Shown: positions 1 to 8,865 of the stretch, piece after piece
How the letters are laid out: every line of letters starts with the position of its first letter
Numbering within the stretch: the stretch's first letter is position 1
DNA from: Bacteroidales bacterium
Lineage (GTDB): Bacteria > Bacteroidota > Bacteroidia > Bacteroidales > UBA4181
DNA length: 43,892 nucleotides
Assembly (NCBI GenBank): GCA_031270985.1
Contig: JAISWR010000053.1
Span: 1-43,892 of the forward strand
Reading direction: 5' to 3'
Position numbers and translations under genes: made by a program
Notes under the pieces: model-generated
The model's input: the letters and a program-made list of their open reading frames with translations, nothing else
What the model was told of the DNA's origin: nothing
Database searches by the model: none

Positions 1-384
1 GGTAGAAACTTATTAATGATCATGGGCATTCTCAACGAATGTATGAATCGTGACATTCAGGTTTGGACAATCAAAGACAATTACCGTCTTGGAAGCGACA
101 TTAACAGCAAGGTTCTTGCCTTTGCTTTCGGCTTGTCTGCCGAAATTGAACGGAATCTCATTTCCCAACGTACCAAAGAGGCATTAGCCCGCAAACGTGC
201 CGAAGGAGTAGTATTGGGGCGGCCAAAAGGCAGTAAATCCAAGGTCAAGAAGTTGACAGGCAAAGAAGCAGAGATTAAAACCTTATTGGATAAAAAGGTG
301 TCGAAAAGCGCTATAGCAAGAATATTAGGCGTACACAGACTCACGGTAGCACAGTTTGTGAAAGATATTGCTGTTAAGAGATAA
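1..384 (+). CDS. Serine site-specific recombinase, DNA-invertase type (5' part outside window)
   Basis: The reading frame is open from base 1, so the N-terminus with the catalytic serine lies to the left. What remains is the end of the resolvase catalytic domain, the long E-helix (key stretch GLSAEIERNLISQRTKEAL) and a C-terminal helix-turn-helix around SKSAIARILGVHRLTV. The GRPKGSKSK linker before the DNA-binding helices is typical of invertases and resolvases. Bacteroidota use such enzymes (Mpi family) to flip many promoters at once by recombining short inverted repeats. No inverted-repeat target pair was found in the 204 bases that follow, so its substrate is unknown; it may act in trans. 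It ends with TAA at 382-384 and converges on rnfC. Confidence 0.85.
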   Translation, partial: GRNLLMIMGILNECMNRDIQVWTIKDNYRLGSDINSKVLAFAFGLSAEIERNLISQRTKEALARKRAEGVVLGRPKGSKSKVKKLTGKEAEIKTLLDKKVSKSAIARILGVHRLTVAQFVKDIAVKR

Positions 385-588
385 AAAAGCAATCCCTCAC
401 CGCCCTTTTCAAAACCCTTTTACACGAATTGATGACCGGACAAAGGCGGGTCAATCAAATAGCTTTTGATGACCTGTAATTTGAGTACGATTTTTTGCAC
501 AAACAGATGTTTTTTGGGTGCTGTTTTTTGCATTTACTATGCGGGCAAAATGGTAGAAAAGTTGGATCTTATACTTTGTGCGACAACA
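385..588. other. Non-coding gap between recombinase and rnfC
   Basis: No credible coding frame, RNA gene, terminator hairpin or recombinase-type inverted repeat was recognised here. In a standard rnf operon the next gene, rnfD, would start at or just after the end of rnfC (base 589 and leftward). It is absent, so this gap is a likely junction of a past rearrangement. Confidence 0.4.
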
Positions 589-1929
589 TCACTTTTTCAA
601 CGCCCTTGTCTTCATGTTGTACATCACTTTTGACTTTCCCATCCGGATATAGTCTAACAACGGGCGGGACGAAGGACAGGTGTAACTGCACGAGCCACAT
701 TCGATGCAATTCACTATTTTTTCCTGTTCAGCACGGTCGAACAACTGCTGTTCGGCGAGGGGCATGAGCAGGTACGGATCCAGTCCCATCGGGCAGACGG
801 AAACGCATTTGGCGCAGCGGATACAGTTGCGTGCCGGCCGGCGGGCGGTTTCCTTTTCGTCCATCAGCAATATGCCCGAACAGCCTTTGGTGGTGGGGAT
901 ATCGGTGGAGGCAACGGCTTTGCCCATCATCGGACCGCCGCTGATGATTTTGCCTGTTCCGTCGGGCTTACTGCCTGCCGCCTCTATCAACGCCGATATA
1001 GGGGTACCGATGCGCACGCGGAAATTCGACGGATGCACAAGTCCCTTGCCGGTAACGGTGACCAAGCGTTCTACCACCGGTTTGTTTTTCTGCACCGCCT
1101 CGTACACGGCAAAGACCGTTGCCACGTTGAACGGCACCACACCCACATCCACCGGAATTTTTGCTGGCGGTATCTCGCGCCCCGCAACGGCTTTGATGAG
1201 TTGCTTCTCGCCGCCTTGCGGGTATTTCACCCTCAGCGGGCAAACTTCGATGGTTTGGCTGTGTGTCGCTGCGCAATGTTTCATGAAAGCAACGGCATCG
1301 GGTTTGTTGTTCTCAATGCCGATGATGGCGCGACTCACGTTCAGCGCTTTCATCAGTATGCGGATACCGGTGACGATTTCGTATCCCTTTTCGAGCATCA
1401 GGCGGTGGTCGCAGGTGAGGTACGGTTCGCATTCTACGCCGTTGACCACGATGAGGTCGGCATGTTTACCTTGCGGCACGGACAGTTTTACGTGGGTGGG
1501 GAAAGTAGCGCCGCCCAGTCCGACGATGCCTGCCGCCGTTATTTTGCGGATGATGTCCTCCACGCTGTCCGGTATGCCGGTGTTGAGTTCCGGAGAAGTG
1601 TCAATGCCTTCCGCCCATTCGTCACCCTCGGTCTCAATCAGCACGGCGGGACGCTTGTAGCCCGACGTATCGAGAACGGAGTCGATTTTTTTCACCGTGC
1701 CCGACACCGACGCATGTACGTTGGACGACACAAAGCCTGCGCCTTCGGCAATCACCTGCCCCACTTTCACTTTGTCGCCCGCCGCCACCTTCACCACAGC
1801 CGGAGCGCCTATATGTTGCGCCACCATGATAGCAACCGTTGCTGGAAGAGGCAGCGTTTTCGTGGCGCTGCCCGCACTCAGTTTGTTCTCGGGCGGATGA
1901 ACGCCCCCTTTGGGAAATGTTTTCAGCAT
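589..1929 (-). CDS. rnfC: Electron transport complex subunit RnfC
   Basis: RnfC is the peripheral NADH- and FMN-binding, Fe-S subunit of the membrane Rnf complex, which moves electrons between NADH and ferredoxin coupled to ion transport. The protein is 446 residues from the ATG at 1929, starting MLKTFPKGGVHPPENK as usual; a longer frame to 1983 adds an unlikely tail. Visible features are the glycine-rich GLGGATFPTHVK stretch of the NADH/FMN fold, a SLBB-like segment, and two 4Fe-4S motifs (C369, C372, C375, C379 and C408, C411, C414, C418). Length is normal. A TAnnTTTG box at 1953-1960 could give it its own promoter. Oddity: neither rnfB upstream nor rnfD downstream is present; the upstream neighbour is an unrelated lipoprotein. 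Identity is secure, function as an orphan is not. Confidence 0.93.
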   Translation of the reverse strand: MLKTFPKGGVHPPENKLSAGSATKTLPLPATVAIMVAQHIGAPAVVKVAAGDKVKVGQVIAEGAGFVSSNVHASVSGTVKKIDSVLDTSGYKRPAVLIETEGDEWAEGIDTSPELNTGIPDSVEDIIRKITAAGIVGLGGATFPTHVKLSVPQGKHADLIVVNGVECEPYLTCDHRLMLEKGYEIVTGIRILMKALNVSRAIIGIENNKPDAVAFMKHCAATHSQTIEVCPLRVKYPQGGEKQLIKAVAGREIPPAKIPVDVGVVPFNVATVFAVYEAVQKNKPVVERLVTVTGKGLVHPSNFRVRIGTPISALIEAAGSKPDGTGKIISGGPMMGKAVASTDIPTTKGCSGILLMDEKETARRPARNCIRCAKCVSVCPMGLDPYLLMPLAEQQLFDRAEQEKIVNCIECGSCSYTCPSSRPLLDYIRMGKSKVMYNMKTRALKK

Positions 1930-1952
1930 AGATATATTTTTCGATATTGCTG

Positions 1953-1960
1953 CAAAAATA
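1953..1960 (-). promoter_or_regulatory. Putative -7 box for rnfC
   Basis: On the minus strand this reads TATTTTTG, matching the Bacteroidota TAnnTTTG -7 element, about 24 bases before the ATG at 1929. No TTTG -33 element sits at the expected distance, so support is moderate. Confidence 0.4.
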
Positions 1961-2007
1961 ATAAAGAAAGTAGATAATTCCACTTTTTTTACCGCAATAT
2001 TCTGATT

Positions 2008-3660
2008 TCATTGCAACAGGTTTTTCAATATGCTTTCCACGTCTTCCGGTGTTGTATTGACTGCCAATAAAACGCCTTTATCATCCACCAGAAAATCGCC
2101 GCCGCCGGCATTGCCTATTCCGTACTTTGTCCAGATACTGTGTCGGTCGTTTAATTCCAAGAGGTTTATCCAAGGATATTTTTCTTTCTGCACAGTTGCA
2201 ATCATTGACTCCTTATTTTGTTCGCGAGAAATACCCACCACTGTAAATCCCCTGTCTTTATACATTTCGTATATCGGCATCATTGTTCTTCCATGTCGGA
2301 TGCAAGGGCCGCACCACGATGCCCACAAGTGAATCAACGCCACTTTTCCGGTTATCAAGTCCGACAGTTTTACCTCATTGCCATCTGCGTCTGTTGCCGT
2401 AACGTCAATATAGGGATTCCCCACTTTTACAGACGCCGCATTGACATAGCTTTCAATCAATGCACTGTAAGGATGGTTTGGGTATTTATCCCTGTAAATA
2501 CTATGGTATATTTCCAACATCGGCGCAACATCGCTTTTCGTTTGTTCTATAGCGATTCTTACATTCGACATCAAAAGGCTATATCCTACAATGGTGGGAT
2601 TTTCCTTTGCATACGTCAAATCCATAGCGACTTTTTCTCTCTGAATGGCGCGATCTTCCTCTTCCAGTTTTTTGGCTTCCGGAGTCAGATTTTTTCCCGC
2701 ATCACAAAGTTTCAGATATTGTTGCACCAGCGATTCCCGTTCAGGATTATCCATTTTTAAAGCATCTATTTGTTTCATCAGGACGGTTGCTTCGGCGGTA
2801 TAGTATTTGCTCTTTTCCATCAATGATTCCTGCTCTGTATTCAACGAATCATATGATGAATCGATTTTATCTTTTATCTCTTTTTTCATTGTTTGAAATT
2901 CCCGGTTAAGCACTCCGCCGGCAACCGTATTATTTTCCCACTCGTTATCCGGATGTAACGTAAAATTGATCTCACCCTGTACGACAATAAATGAAATCGG
3001 TCGCCAAGCGCTATTCAGGTGTTCCTCATAAAAGATCAATTCATACGCTTCTTCATGCTCACTATACAGCGTATATTCAAATTTACCATCGCGAATAGGG
3101 ATATACGTTACTTTTGCAGTACGGGCATCTTCACCCTCCTTCAATAATATAAGACGACTGCTCTGAGGACGGTCGATAACCTCGCCTTTTAACGCACAGC
3201 GAATAGTGGTAGCGGGCTGTTTGACAGGATAAAGCCGGATGTTTCCAATACGAAAATCGCCTTGATTATCGCCTTCAATGAAATCCACATTTTTTTCGCT
3301 CTTATCCACCGGTTCAAAAAACAATACAAAGGGCACATTTCCGGATTGTGGCATAAACACTTTTGTATCCAATTCAAAATCTCTACTGCCAAGCAATTTA
3401 TACGCCCTGTCACCTGCTCCTTTCAGCACAGCGTCCGATGCAATCCGAATCCAATAGCCGGGTCTGCTATAAGCATCCACATATAAAACGGTTGCCGTAT
3501 CGGTCAGTGCAATTTTTGAAATCTGCAACACATCGGTATTACTATTGTCAAATGCAGGGTTATCAATCACTCTCTCGCGATTTTGCATACAACCTGTAGC
3601 CAACAGCAAAACGACAGAAATCAACATGACGTTCCATATTATGGACAGGAATTTTTTCAC
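2008..3660 (-). CDS. TlpA-like thiol-disulfide oxidoreductase lipoprotein (DUF4369 type)
   Basis: A 550-residue lipoprotein. The N-terminus has a signal peptide with lipobox LLATGC, so it is lipidated and exported. Residues roughly 30-230 resemble the DUF4369 beta-domain found before thioredoxin domains in Bacteroidota; residues about 240-390 are charged and helical; the C-terminal thioredoxin fold begins near 415 with the active site WCGPC (C450, C453). Such proteins reduce or oxidise periplasmic disulfides. Oddity: the loop that normally carries the cis-proline (as in PTTFLID) reads NAGGGDFLVD, so no proline is seen. The gene lies 52 bases after the TPR gene and 78 before rnfC on the same strand. 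The specific substrate is unknown. Confidence 0.88.
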   Translation of the reverse strand: MKKFLSIIWNVMLISVVLLLATGCMQNRERVIDNPAFDNSNTDVLQISKIALTDTATVLYVDAYSRPGYWIRIASDAVLKGAGDRAYKLLGSRDFELDTKVFMPQSGNVPFVLFFEPVDKSEKNVDFIEGDNQGDFRIGNIRLYPVKQPATTIRCALKGEVIDRPQSSRLILLKEGEDARTAKVTYIPIRDGKFEYTLYSEHEEAYELIFYEEHLNSAWRPISFIVVQGEINFTLHPDNEWENNTVAGGVLNREFQTMKKEIKDKIDSSYDSLNTEQESLMEKSKYYTAEATVLMKQIDALKMDNPERESLVQQYLKLCDAGKNLTPEAKKLEEEDRAIQREKVAMDLTYAKENPTIVGYSLLMSNVRIAIEQTKSDVAPMLEIYHSIYRDKYPNHPYSALIESYVNAASVKVGNPYIDVTATDADGNEVKLSDLITGKVALIHLWASWCGPCIRHGRTMMPIYEMYKDRGFTVVGISREQNKESMIATVQKEKYPWINLLELNDRHSIWTKYGIGNAGGGDFLVDDKGVLLAVNTTPEDVESILKNLLQ

Positions 3661-3684
3661 ACTCTTTGCTTAAAAGCTAATGCC

Positions 3685-3699
3685 TTACGATTATCGTAA
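3685..3699. promoter_or_regulatory. Perfect 15-bp palindrome before the TlpA-like gene
   Basis: TTACGAT-T-ATCGTAA is a perfect 7+1+7 palindrome in the 52-base gap between the TPR gene stop (3713) and the lipoprotein start (3660). It has no T-run and is too short for a terminator; it could be an operator. Function is inferred only from symmetry and position. Confidence 0.3.
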
Positions 3700-3712
3700 A
3701 TATCTTGACGAT

Positions 3713-5032
3713 TTACAAATTTTCAAGCAGTTTGACCACGTCGTCATATTTTGCTTGCATTTCCGGATATTTCAACCGCAGGCGGAAATACAGGCTCTTC
3801 AGTGTTTCCAAAGTAGCGCTGTCTTTAGGATTCAGGGCATGCGCCGCTTCCATGGGGGCGATAACCTTGAAGAATCCATCATCCGCAATATTTTTCAGTC
3901 GCTCAAATTCGGCATTGACTTTTGCCTTGTCTGCTTCTTCCATCAGTCTGACGGCGGAGTTGTAAAGCACCACGCCTTTGTTGAAATAGGCGGAAAAATC
4001 GTTGGGATTTATGGCGATGGCGGCATCGTAGGATTCTATCGCTTTGTCGTAGAGTCCCATTTTGTCATACAGAGTGCCTTCGGCAAACAGCAATGTTGAA
4101 TTTTCGGAACCACCCGTTTTGGCTTTTGCGATGAAATCCAATGCTTTCTCGCTTTCACCTTTCTGCATGTAGAAGTTGATCATCGTGTAAATCAATCTCT
4201 GGTTATCGGGATTTTGCGCCAAACCTGCTTCCACATAACGGATGCCTCTGGCGGTGTCGCTCAGATGGACACAGGCGGAATAGAGCATTTCATACAGCAG
4301 CCCCACATTTTCGTCGGATTCCACATAGCCGTTTTGAATGGCTTTGTCAAGTCCGGATATCGCTTCGTTCCACATGCTGTTGTCTATTTCGCTCTGGGCA
4401 TAAGCGAAATAACCGGCATAATAGTAATAGGCGGTATCTACTATACCTCGCGATTCGTTCAGTTCTATTTTCTGCTGTGCGCTTTTGTACGCGTCGGAAA
4501 AGTGCTGGAGGGAATATTCATTGAACGCTTTTTGCTCCAAGTCGTTGTTAATGGACGCCATGGCGTCGCTGATTTTCTTGGTGAATTTGTTTTTATCGTC
4601 TAATGATTGCGCTTTGCGATAAGCGTTGATGGATTCCTGCAACGCATTGGGCACAACCTGCTGCACCTCTTCCCAATTCTTTAAAACACCTTTTTCAAAG
4701 TTCAATTTCAGGAAACTGTACACGTGTGTTTCAATTACAGAACCGTCCTGATTTTGGGCAGTGAGAATTTCTTTCGGATTCTGGAAGAACAACTTGGCTT
4801 CCGTTACCGGCATTCCCATACGTAAATAATGGACATTCAATCCGTAAGCGTCGTAAAACAATTTGCCTCTGTCCATCCATGTGTCCGGCTTGATATTTTT
4901 TTTGGCATCCTGAATGGCTGCGTCGTTCTTGGTTATATTGTTTCTCAACGACTGCGCTTTCCCGTCATTCTGTGCATGTACGCCTATGCAAAACAATGAC
5001 GCTGAAAATAATAACAAAAATACTTTTTTCAT
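3713..5032 (-). CDS. Secreted tetratricopeptide-repeat protein
   Basis: A 439-residue protein that starts with a signal peptide (MKKVFLLLFSASLFCIGVHAQ) cleaved after AQ. I chose the ATG at 5032 because an upstream frame to 5107 would overlap the mscS stop and bury the signal peptide. The C-terminal half carries TPR helices, clearest in AEGTLYDKMGLYDKAIESYD followed by AINPNDFSAYFNKG. TPRs bind peptides or partner proteins; the protein is expected in the periplasm or at the outer membrane. A TATTTTTG box at 5056-5063 (minus) with TTG 20 bases further upstream could drive it. The precise role is unknown; this is a commonly seen uncharacterised TPR protein type in Bacteroidota. Confidence 0.85.
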   Translation of the reverse strand: MKKVFLLLFSASLFCIGVHAQNDGKAQSLRNNITKNDAAIQDAKKNIKPDTWMDRGKLFYDAYGLNVHYLRMGMPVTEAKLFFQNPKEILTAQNQDGSVIETHVYSFLKLNFEKGVLKNWEEVQQVVPNALQESINAYRKAQSLDDKNKFTKKISDAMASINNDLEQKAFNEYSLQHFSDAYKSAQQKIELNESRGIVDTAYYYYAGYFAYAQSEIDNSMWNEAISGLDKAIQNGYVESDENVGLLYEMLYSACVHLSDTARGIRYVEAGLAQNPDNQRLIYTMINFYMQKGESEKALDFIAKAKTGGSENSTLLFAEGTLYDKMGLYDKAIESYDAAIAINPNDFSAYFNKGVVLYNSAVRLMEEADKAKVNAEFERLKNIADDGFFKVIAPMEAAHALNPKDSATLETLKSLYFRLRLKYPEMQAKYDDVVKLLENL

Positions 5033-5055
5033 TTGATCTGTTTTTAAAATTGTGG

Positions 5056-5063
5056 CAAAAATA
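5056..5063 (-). promoter_or_regulatory. Putative -7 box for the TPR gene
   Basis: Minus strand TATTTTTG, 23 bases before the ATG at 5032. A TTG at 5084-5086 lies 20 bases upstream, close to the 19-base spacing used elsewhere in this window. The site lies between mscS and the TPR gene. Confidence 0.45.
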
Positions 5064-5103
5064 CATATTAAAATAATTCTCCGCAATATTTTTGAAAAAT
5101 TTT

Positions 5104-6129
5104 TCATGCTTTTTCGAGATATACCGTTTGCGACGGGAAGGCAAAATTCAATCCTGCCGTGTTGAAACGGTTGAGTATCTCAAAATTAACTTTGGATTTG
5201 GTATCAAAAATGTCGGCAGATTTCCTGATATAATACACGTAGCGGATAACGAGCGCCGAATCGGCAAATGCATCAAAAGTTGCCGTCACTTCGGCGGTAA
5301 TTTCCGGAACGGTTTTAGGGATATTTTTCAACAGTTCAACGGCTTCCGTCATTTTGTGCGGCTGGGTGTCGTAGGTCAATCCCAGCAGGACAACTACCCG
5401 TCTTTCGGGTTCTGCGGAAATATTGATTACCGAAGCGTCCATCAGTTTGAAGTTGGGGATGGTCACGATGCGTTGTTCGTAAGTTTTGATGCGTGTGCTT
5501 CTCCATCCGATATCCTGTACCACCCCTTCATAATTGTCCACCTGTATGGTGTCGCCGATGCGAAAAGGGCGGTCGGAGAAAATCGTGACGCCTCCGAAGA
5601 TGTTTTTGATGGAGTCCTGCGCCGCCAGCGCTGTTGCCATACCGCCAACACCCAAAAGCCCTAACAGAGCGGACACTTCCACGCCAACATTCTTCAAAGC
5701 CGTGACAATACCTACAATCCAGATGGCAATACCCACGCCTCTTTTGAGTAGAGGCAGCAATCTGCCGTTAAATGTCCGGTTGCCGTATTCGTCCACCAAT
5801 CCGCCGACAAACTTGGAAACAAACCACGTCACGTTGATAACGGTGAGTATTTGGTAGGCTTTTTTCATCGGATCGTACACCGATGCATCCAGATTCAACC
5901 GATGGACGGCTACCCATATCGCCGCCAGCATGATGCCGAACACCAACGGTTTTTCCATCGAAGCAAACAGGATATTGTCTATCTTGTTGCTGCTGCGTTT
6001 TGCTATCTTACTCAGTACATGCCTGTTGAACATTATGAGACATTTACAGACAAATATGGCGCCTATGATGATCAGCAGCGATATACACCAGTCATTCACC
6101 GTATTGTTCCACAAAACCAGTTCAAACAT
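5104..6129 (-). CDS. Small-conductance mechanosensitive ion channel (MscS family)
   Basis: A 341-residue inner-membrane protein from the ATG at 6129 (MFELVLWNNTVND); a longer frame to 6183 runs through the promoter and is rejected. Three or four hydrophobic segments in the first half lead into the diagnostic pore-lining TM3 (GGMATALAAQDSIKNIFGG), followed by the beta domain (IFSDRPFRIGDTIQV) and the cytoplasmic domain (GVVQDIGWRSTRIKT). MscS channels open under membrane tension to release solutes during hypo-osmotic shock. It is transcribed from a well-formed promoter at 6154-6184, separately from ftsK, whose stop is at 6323. Confidence 0.93.
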   Translation of the reverse strand: MFELVLWNNTVNDWCISLLIIIGAIFVCKCLIMFNRHVLSKIAKRSSNKIDNILFASMEKPLVFGIMLAAIWVAVHRLNLDASVYDPMKKAYQILTVINVTWFVSKFVGGLVDEYGNRTFNGRLLPLLKRGVGIAIWIVGIVTALKNVGVEVSALLGLLGVGGMATALAAQDSIKNIFGGVTIFSDRPFRIGDTIQVDNYEGVVQDIGWRSTRIKTYEQRIVTIPNFKLMDASVINISAEPERRVVVLLGLTYDTQPHKMTEAVELLKNIPKTVPEITAEVTATFDAFADSALVIRYVYYIRKSADIFDTKSKVNFEILNRFNTAGLNFAFPSQTVYLEKA

Positions 6130-6153
6130 ATTTCGATAATCATTTTCATGATG

Positions 6154-6184
6154 CAAACTTACATACAAAATTTTAAATTTCAAA
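6154..6184 (-). promoter_or_regulatory. Promoter of the MscS-family gene
   Basis: On the minus strand TTTG (6181-6184), a spacer of exactly 19 bases, then TAAGTTTG (6154-6161). This is the full Bacteroidota housekeeping consensus TTTG-N19-TAnnTTTG. The predicted start site leaves a leader of roughly 18 bases before the ATG at 6129. Confidence 0.7.
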
Positions 6185-6322
6185 ATCTGCTGTTAAGAAA
6201 TAAGTCATTACATTTTTTCATTGTAACGTTATTTTCCGACGACTCCTTTCTACCCGTATCGCATCTCCGACGGGGCGGTCGGACGACTTGCTTCCATAAT
6301 CCATACTGGTAGCGTCGGGTTT

Positions 6323-8722
6323 TTAAAATGGTGGTGAAGCGCCTGTTTGTACGTTGCTTTCATTCAATTGTTGCAGGTATTTTTCCAGCATTGCTTCGTC
6401 GGTAAACTTAACTTGCCGTGCTTTGCTGCCTTCGTTGGCGCCCACGATTCCTGCCGCTTCCAGTTGATCCATGAGTCGTCCCGCACGGTTGTAACCGATG
6501 GAAAACTTGCGTTGAATGAGTGAAGTTGAACCTTGCTGGTGGATCACCAGCACACGTGCGGCATCGTCAAACAGCGGGTCGCGTTTGCTCAAATCCACAT
6601 CTTTAGGTTCGGCATTATCTTCGGGCGAATATTCCGGCAATGCGAAAGCGTTCGGATAGCCTTGTTCCTTGCTGATGAACGCAGTGATTTCCTCAATTTC
6701 GGGCGTGTCCACAAAGGCGCACTGCACGCGGGTGAGGTCGCCGCCTGAGGTGAACAGCAGGTCGCCCCGTCCGATCAGTTGGTTGGCGCCGGACTGGTCG
6801 AGGATGGTACGTGAATCCACCTGCGAAATGACGCGGAATGCGATACGCGCGGGAAAATTCGCCTTGATGACGCCTGTGATGATGTTGGTAGTGGGGCGTT
6901 GCGTGGCAATGATAAGGTGAATGCCGGCTGCACGGGCTTTTTGCGCCAGCCGTGCAATGGGCATTTCAATTTCTTTGCCGGCAGTCATCATCAAATCCGC
7001 ATACTCGTCTATAATCAGCACAATATAGGGGAGGAAACGGTGTCCCAGATTGGGATTCAACCGCCGTTCGATGAATTTGGTGTTGTACTCTTTGATGTTA
7101 CGCACGCCGGCGTCTTTGAGCAAACTGTACCGCGTGTCCATTTCGATGCACAGCGAATTGATGGTATAAATCACCTTTTGCGTGTCTATGATGATGGCTT
7201 CTTCCGCGTCGGGCAGTTTTGCCAGGAAATGGTGTTCGAGTTTTTCGTAGGACGAAAATTCTACGGACTTGGGATCAACCATCACCAACTTCACCTGCGA
7301 GGGATGTTTCTTGTACAGGATGGATGCAATAATGGCATTCAACCCGACGGATTTTCCCTGCCCCGTGGAACCTGCCACCAGCAGATGGGGCATTTTGGTG
7401 AGGTCGAAAACAAATGGTTCGTTGGAAATGGTTTTACCCAGCGCCACAGGCAGTTCCATAGCAGCATCCTGAAAACGTCTGGATGCAATAAGCGACCGCA
7501 TGGAAACAATTTCGGGGTGCAGGTTGGGCACTTCTATGCCTATGGTGCCTTTGCCCGGCATGGGCGCAATGATGCGAATACCCAACGCGGAAAGGCTCAG
7601 TGCAATATCGTTTTCCAGATTCTTGATTTTTGAAATACGTACGCCCGCCGCGGGAACGATTTCATACAGTGTCACGGTGGGTCCGATGGTGGCTTTGATT
7701 TTATCAATCTCTATCTTGTAGTTCCGCAACGTTTCCACGATTCTGTTCTTATTGGCCAGCAATTCGTCCTCGCTGACCGACGAATTGTCCGACTGGTAAT
7801 CTTTCAGCAGGTCTATCGGCGGTATTTGGTAATGCGACAGTTCAAGCGTCGGATCGAATGTGCCCAATAATGCGGCAAGATCATCCATGTGGTAAGGGTC
7901 TGTTTCCGTTTCTGCTTCTTTCATTTCGACGCTTTCGGGTTTTTCCACTTCAAAATCCGGATCTCTCGTGATGTGTGGATACTGACAAATGTCATCCTCG
8001 TCGTCAATTCCCTCTTCCGCATCGTTTTCCTCTTCAGGCTGCTCTTCCTGTTCGTTGTGTTTTTCCTCCGGACGTGCTCCGCTTATGGCTTTTCCATGCT
8101 TTACTTCAGGCGGTTTCACCCGCGATACCGATCGGTAGAACGACTTGCCGGCGCGTTTGAACCAACCGAAAAATCCCGTAAAAGTGAATGTGAAATACGT
8201 AAATGTGAGCAATATCAACAGAATGGCAGTGCCAACCGTTCCCAGCAACGATTTGAACCATTCCGCCATATGGATGCCGTGCGCTCCGCCAAGCCCGTTG
8301 CCCAGCAGTCCGCCTGTATTTCCGGACACAAATCCCAGCAGCAGCGAAAAAAGTATCATCCCCACAAGGGAAGTTCTGAACGTCCATCCGAGCGGCAACA
8401 GTTTCACTCTGAGCAACCTGAACCCAAGCACCAGCAACAGTAAGGGCATAAAAAACGCGGAAATGCCGAAGCCGTTGCCCATCATACCGATCGACATCCA
8501 TGCGCCGATCTTACCCGCCCAGTTACGCGCGGGCGGACCGCTCAACAACAATTCAAGGCTTTGGTCGGTTTTCCACGTGAAAAAGTGGGACACAAATGCC
8601 AAAACCATCAATACGGCAACGCCGATGAAAACAAACGCCATAATGATATGAAAACGTTCGTCTTTCAGCAAACGAACAAATTTCCCCTCTTTGGCGCCGG
8701 ATTGCTTTTCTTTTTTTGCCAA
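6323..8722 (-). CDS. ftsK: DNA translocase FtsK
   Basis: FtsK pumps the chromosome through the division septum and activates XerCD at dif. The protein has four N-terminal membrane segments, a short acidic linker (near EENDAEEGIDDEDD), then the motor domain with Walker A (AGSTGQGKSVGLN) and Walker B (LIIDEYADLM), and a C-terminal gamma winged helix (ARVLVIHQQGSTSLIQRKFS) that reads KOPS/SRS sites. I place the start at TTG 8722, giving 799 residues: the protein then begins (M)AKKEKQ, like relatives that begin with AKK, and a TATTTTTG box at 8747-8754 would sit just upstream. An ATG at 8785 would add 21 residues but lies upstream of that box. Function is certain, start is not. Confidence 0.93.
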   Translation of the reverse strand: MAKKEKQSGAKEGKFVRLLKDERFHIIMAFVFIGVAVLMVLAFVSHFFTWKTDQSLELLLSGPPARNWAGKIGAWMSIGMMGNGFGISAFFMPLLLLVLGFRLLRVKLLPLGWTFRTSLVGMILFSLLLGFVSGNTGGLLGNGLGGAHGIHMAEWFKSLLGTVGTAILLILLTFTYFTFTFTGFFGWFKRAGKSFYRSVSRVKPPEVKHGKAISGARPEEKHNEQEEQPEEENDAEEGIDDEDDICQYPHITRDPDFEVEKPESVEMKEAETETDPYHMDDLAALLGTFDPTLELSHYQIPPIDLLKDYQSDNSSVSEDELLANKNRIVETLRNYKIEIDKIKATIGPTVTLYEIVPAAGVRISKIKNLENDIALSLSALGIRIIAPMPGKGTIGIEVPNLHPEIVSMRSLIASRRFQDAAMELPVALGKTISNEPFVFDLTKMPHLLVAGSTGQGKSVGLNAIIASILYKKHPSQVKLVMVDPKSVEFSSYEKLEHHFLAKLPDAEEAIIIDTQKVIYTINSLCIEMDTRYSLLKDAGVRNIKEYNTKFIERRLNPNLGHRFLPYIVLIIDEYADLMMTAGKEIEMPIARLAQKARAAGIHLIIATQRPTTNIITGVIKANFPARIAFRVISQVDSRTILDQSGANQLIGRGDLLFTSGGDLTRVQCAFVDTPEIEEITAFISKEQGYPNAFALPEYSPEDNAEPKDVDLSKRDPLFDDAARVLVIHQQGSTSLIQRKFSIGYNRAGRLMDQLEAAGIVGANEGSKARQVKFTDEAMLEKYLQQLNESNVQTGASPPF

Positions 8723-8746
8723 AATAAAAATTATTAAAAATCGGGA

Positions 8747-8754
8747 CAAAAATA
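8747..8754 (-). promoter_or_regulatory. Putative -7 box for ftsK
   Basis: Minus strand TATTTTTG, 24 bases before the proposed TTG start at 8722. No clear -33 element. Its position argues against the ATG at 8785 being the start. Confidence 0.4.
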
Positions 8755-8808
8755 ATACTAAAATTATTAAAAATATTTCCAGCATATCTTTTTTTTGTAA
8801 AAAATATT

Positions 8809-8816
8809 TATCTTTG
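8809..8816 (+). promoter_or_regulatory. Putative -7 box for the DUF4836/ABC unit
   Basis: TATCTTTG matches TAnnTTTG, 49 bases before the ATG at 8866, implying a leader of about 40 bases. No TTTG at the ideal -33 distance. It is divergent from the ftsK box 55 bases away. Confidence 0.5.
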
Positions 8817-8865
8817 CCGGAAAATTTTTAATACCGTAATTATCATTATTAATACTCAAAACACT

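Noticed and set aside
385-588. Possible invertible promoter next to the recombinase
   Set aside because: I looked for inverted repeats that a serine invertase could recombine and found only GTTG/CAAC-scale matches, which are expected by chance.
704-1977. Long plus-strand frames opposite rnfC (for example 704-1660 and 1033-1977)
   Set aside because: They are antisense to a clear gene with Fe-S motifs and show no family resemblance; the length reflects codon bias of the real gene.
6266-6283. Hairpin TCCGAC/GTCGGA after ftsK
   Set aside because: Only six base pairs and no T-run on either strand, so not supported as a terminator.
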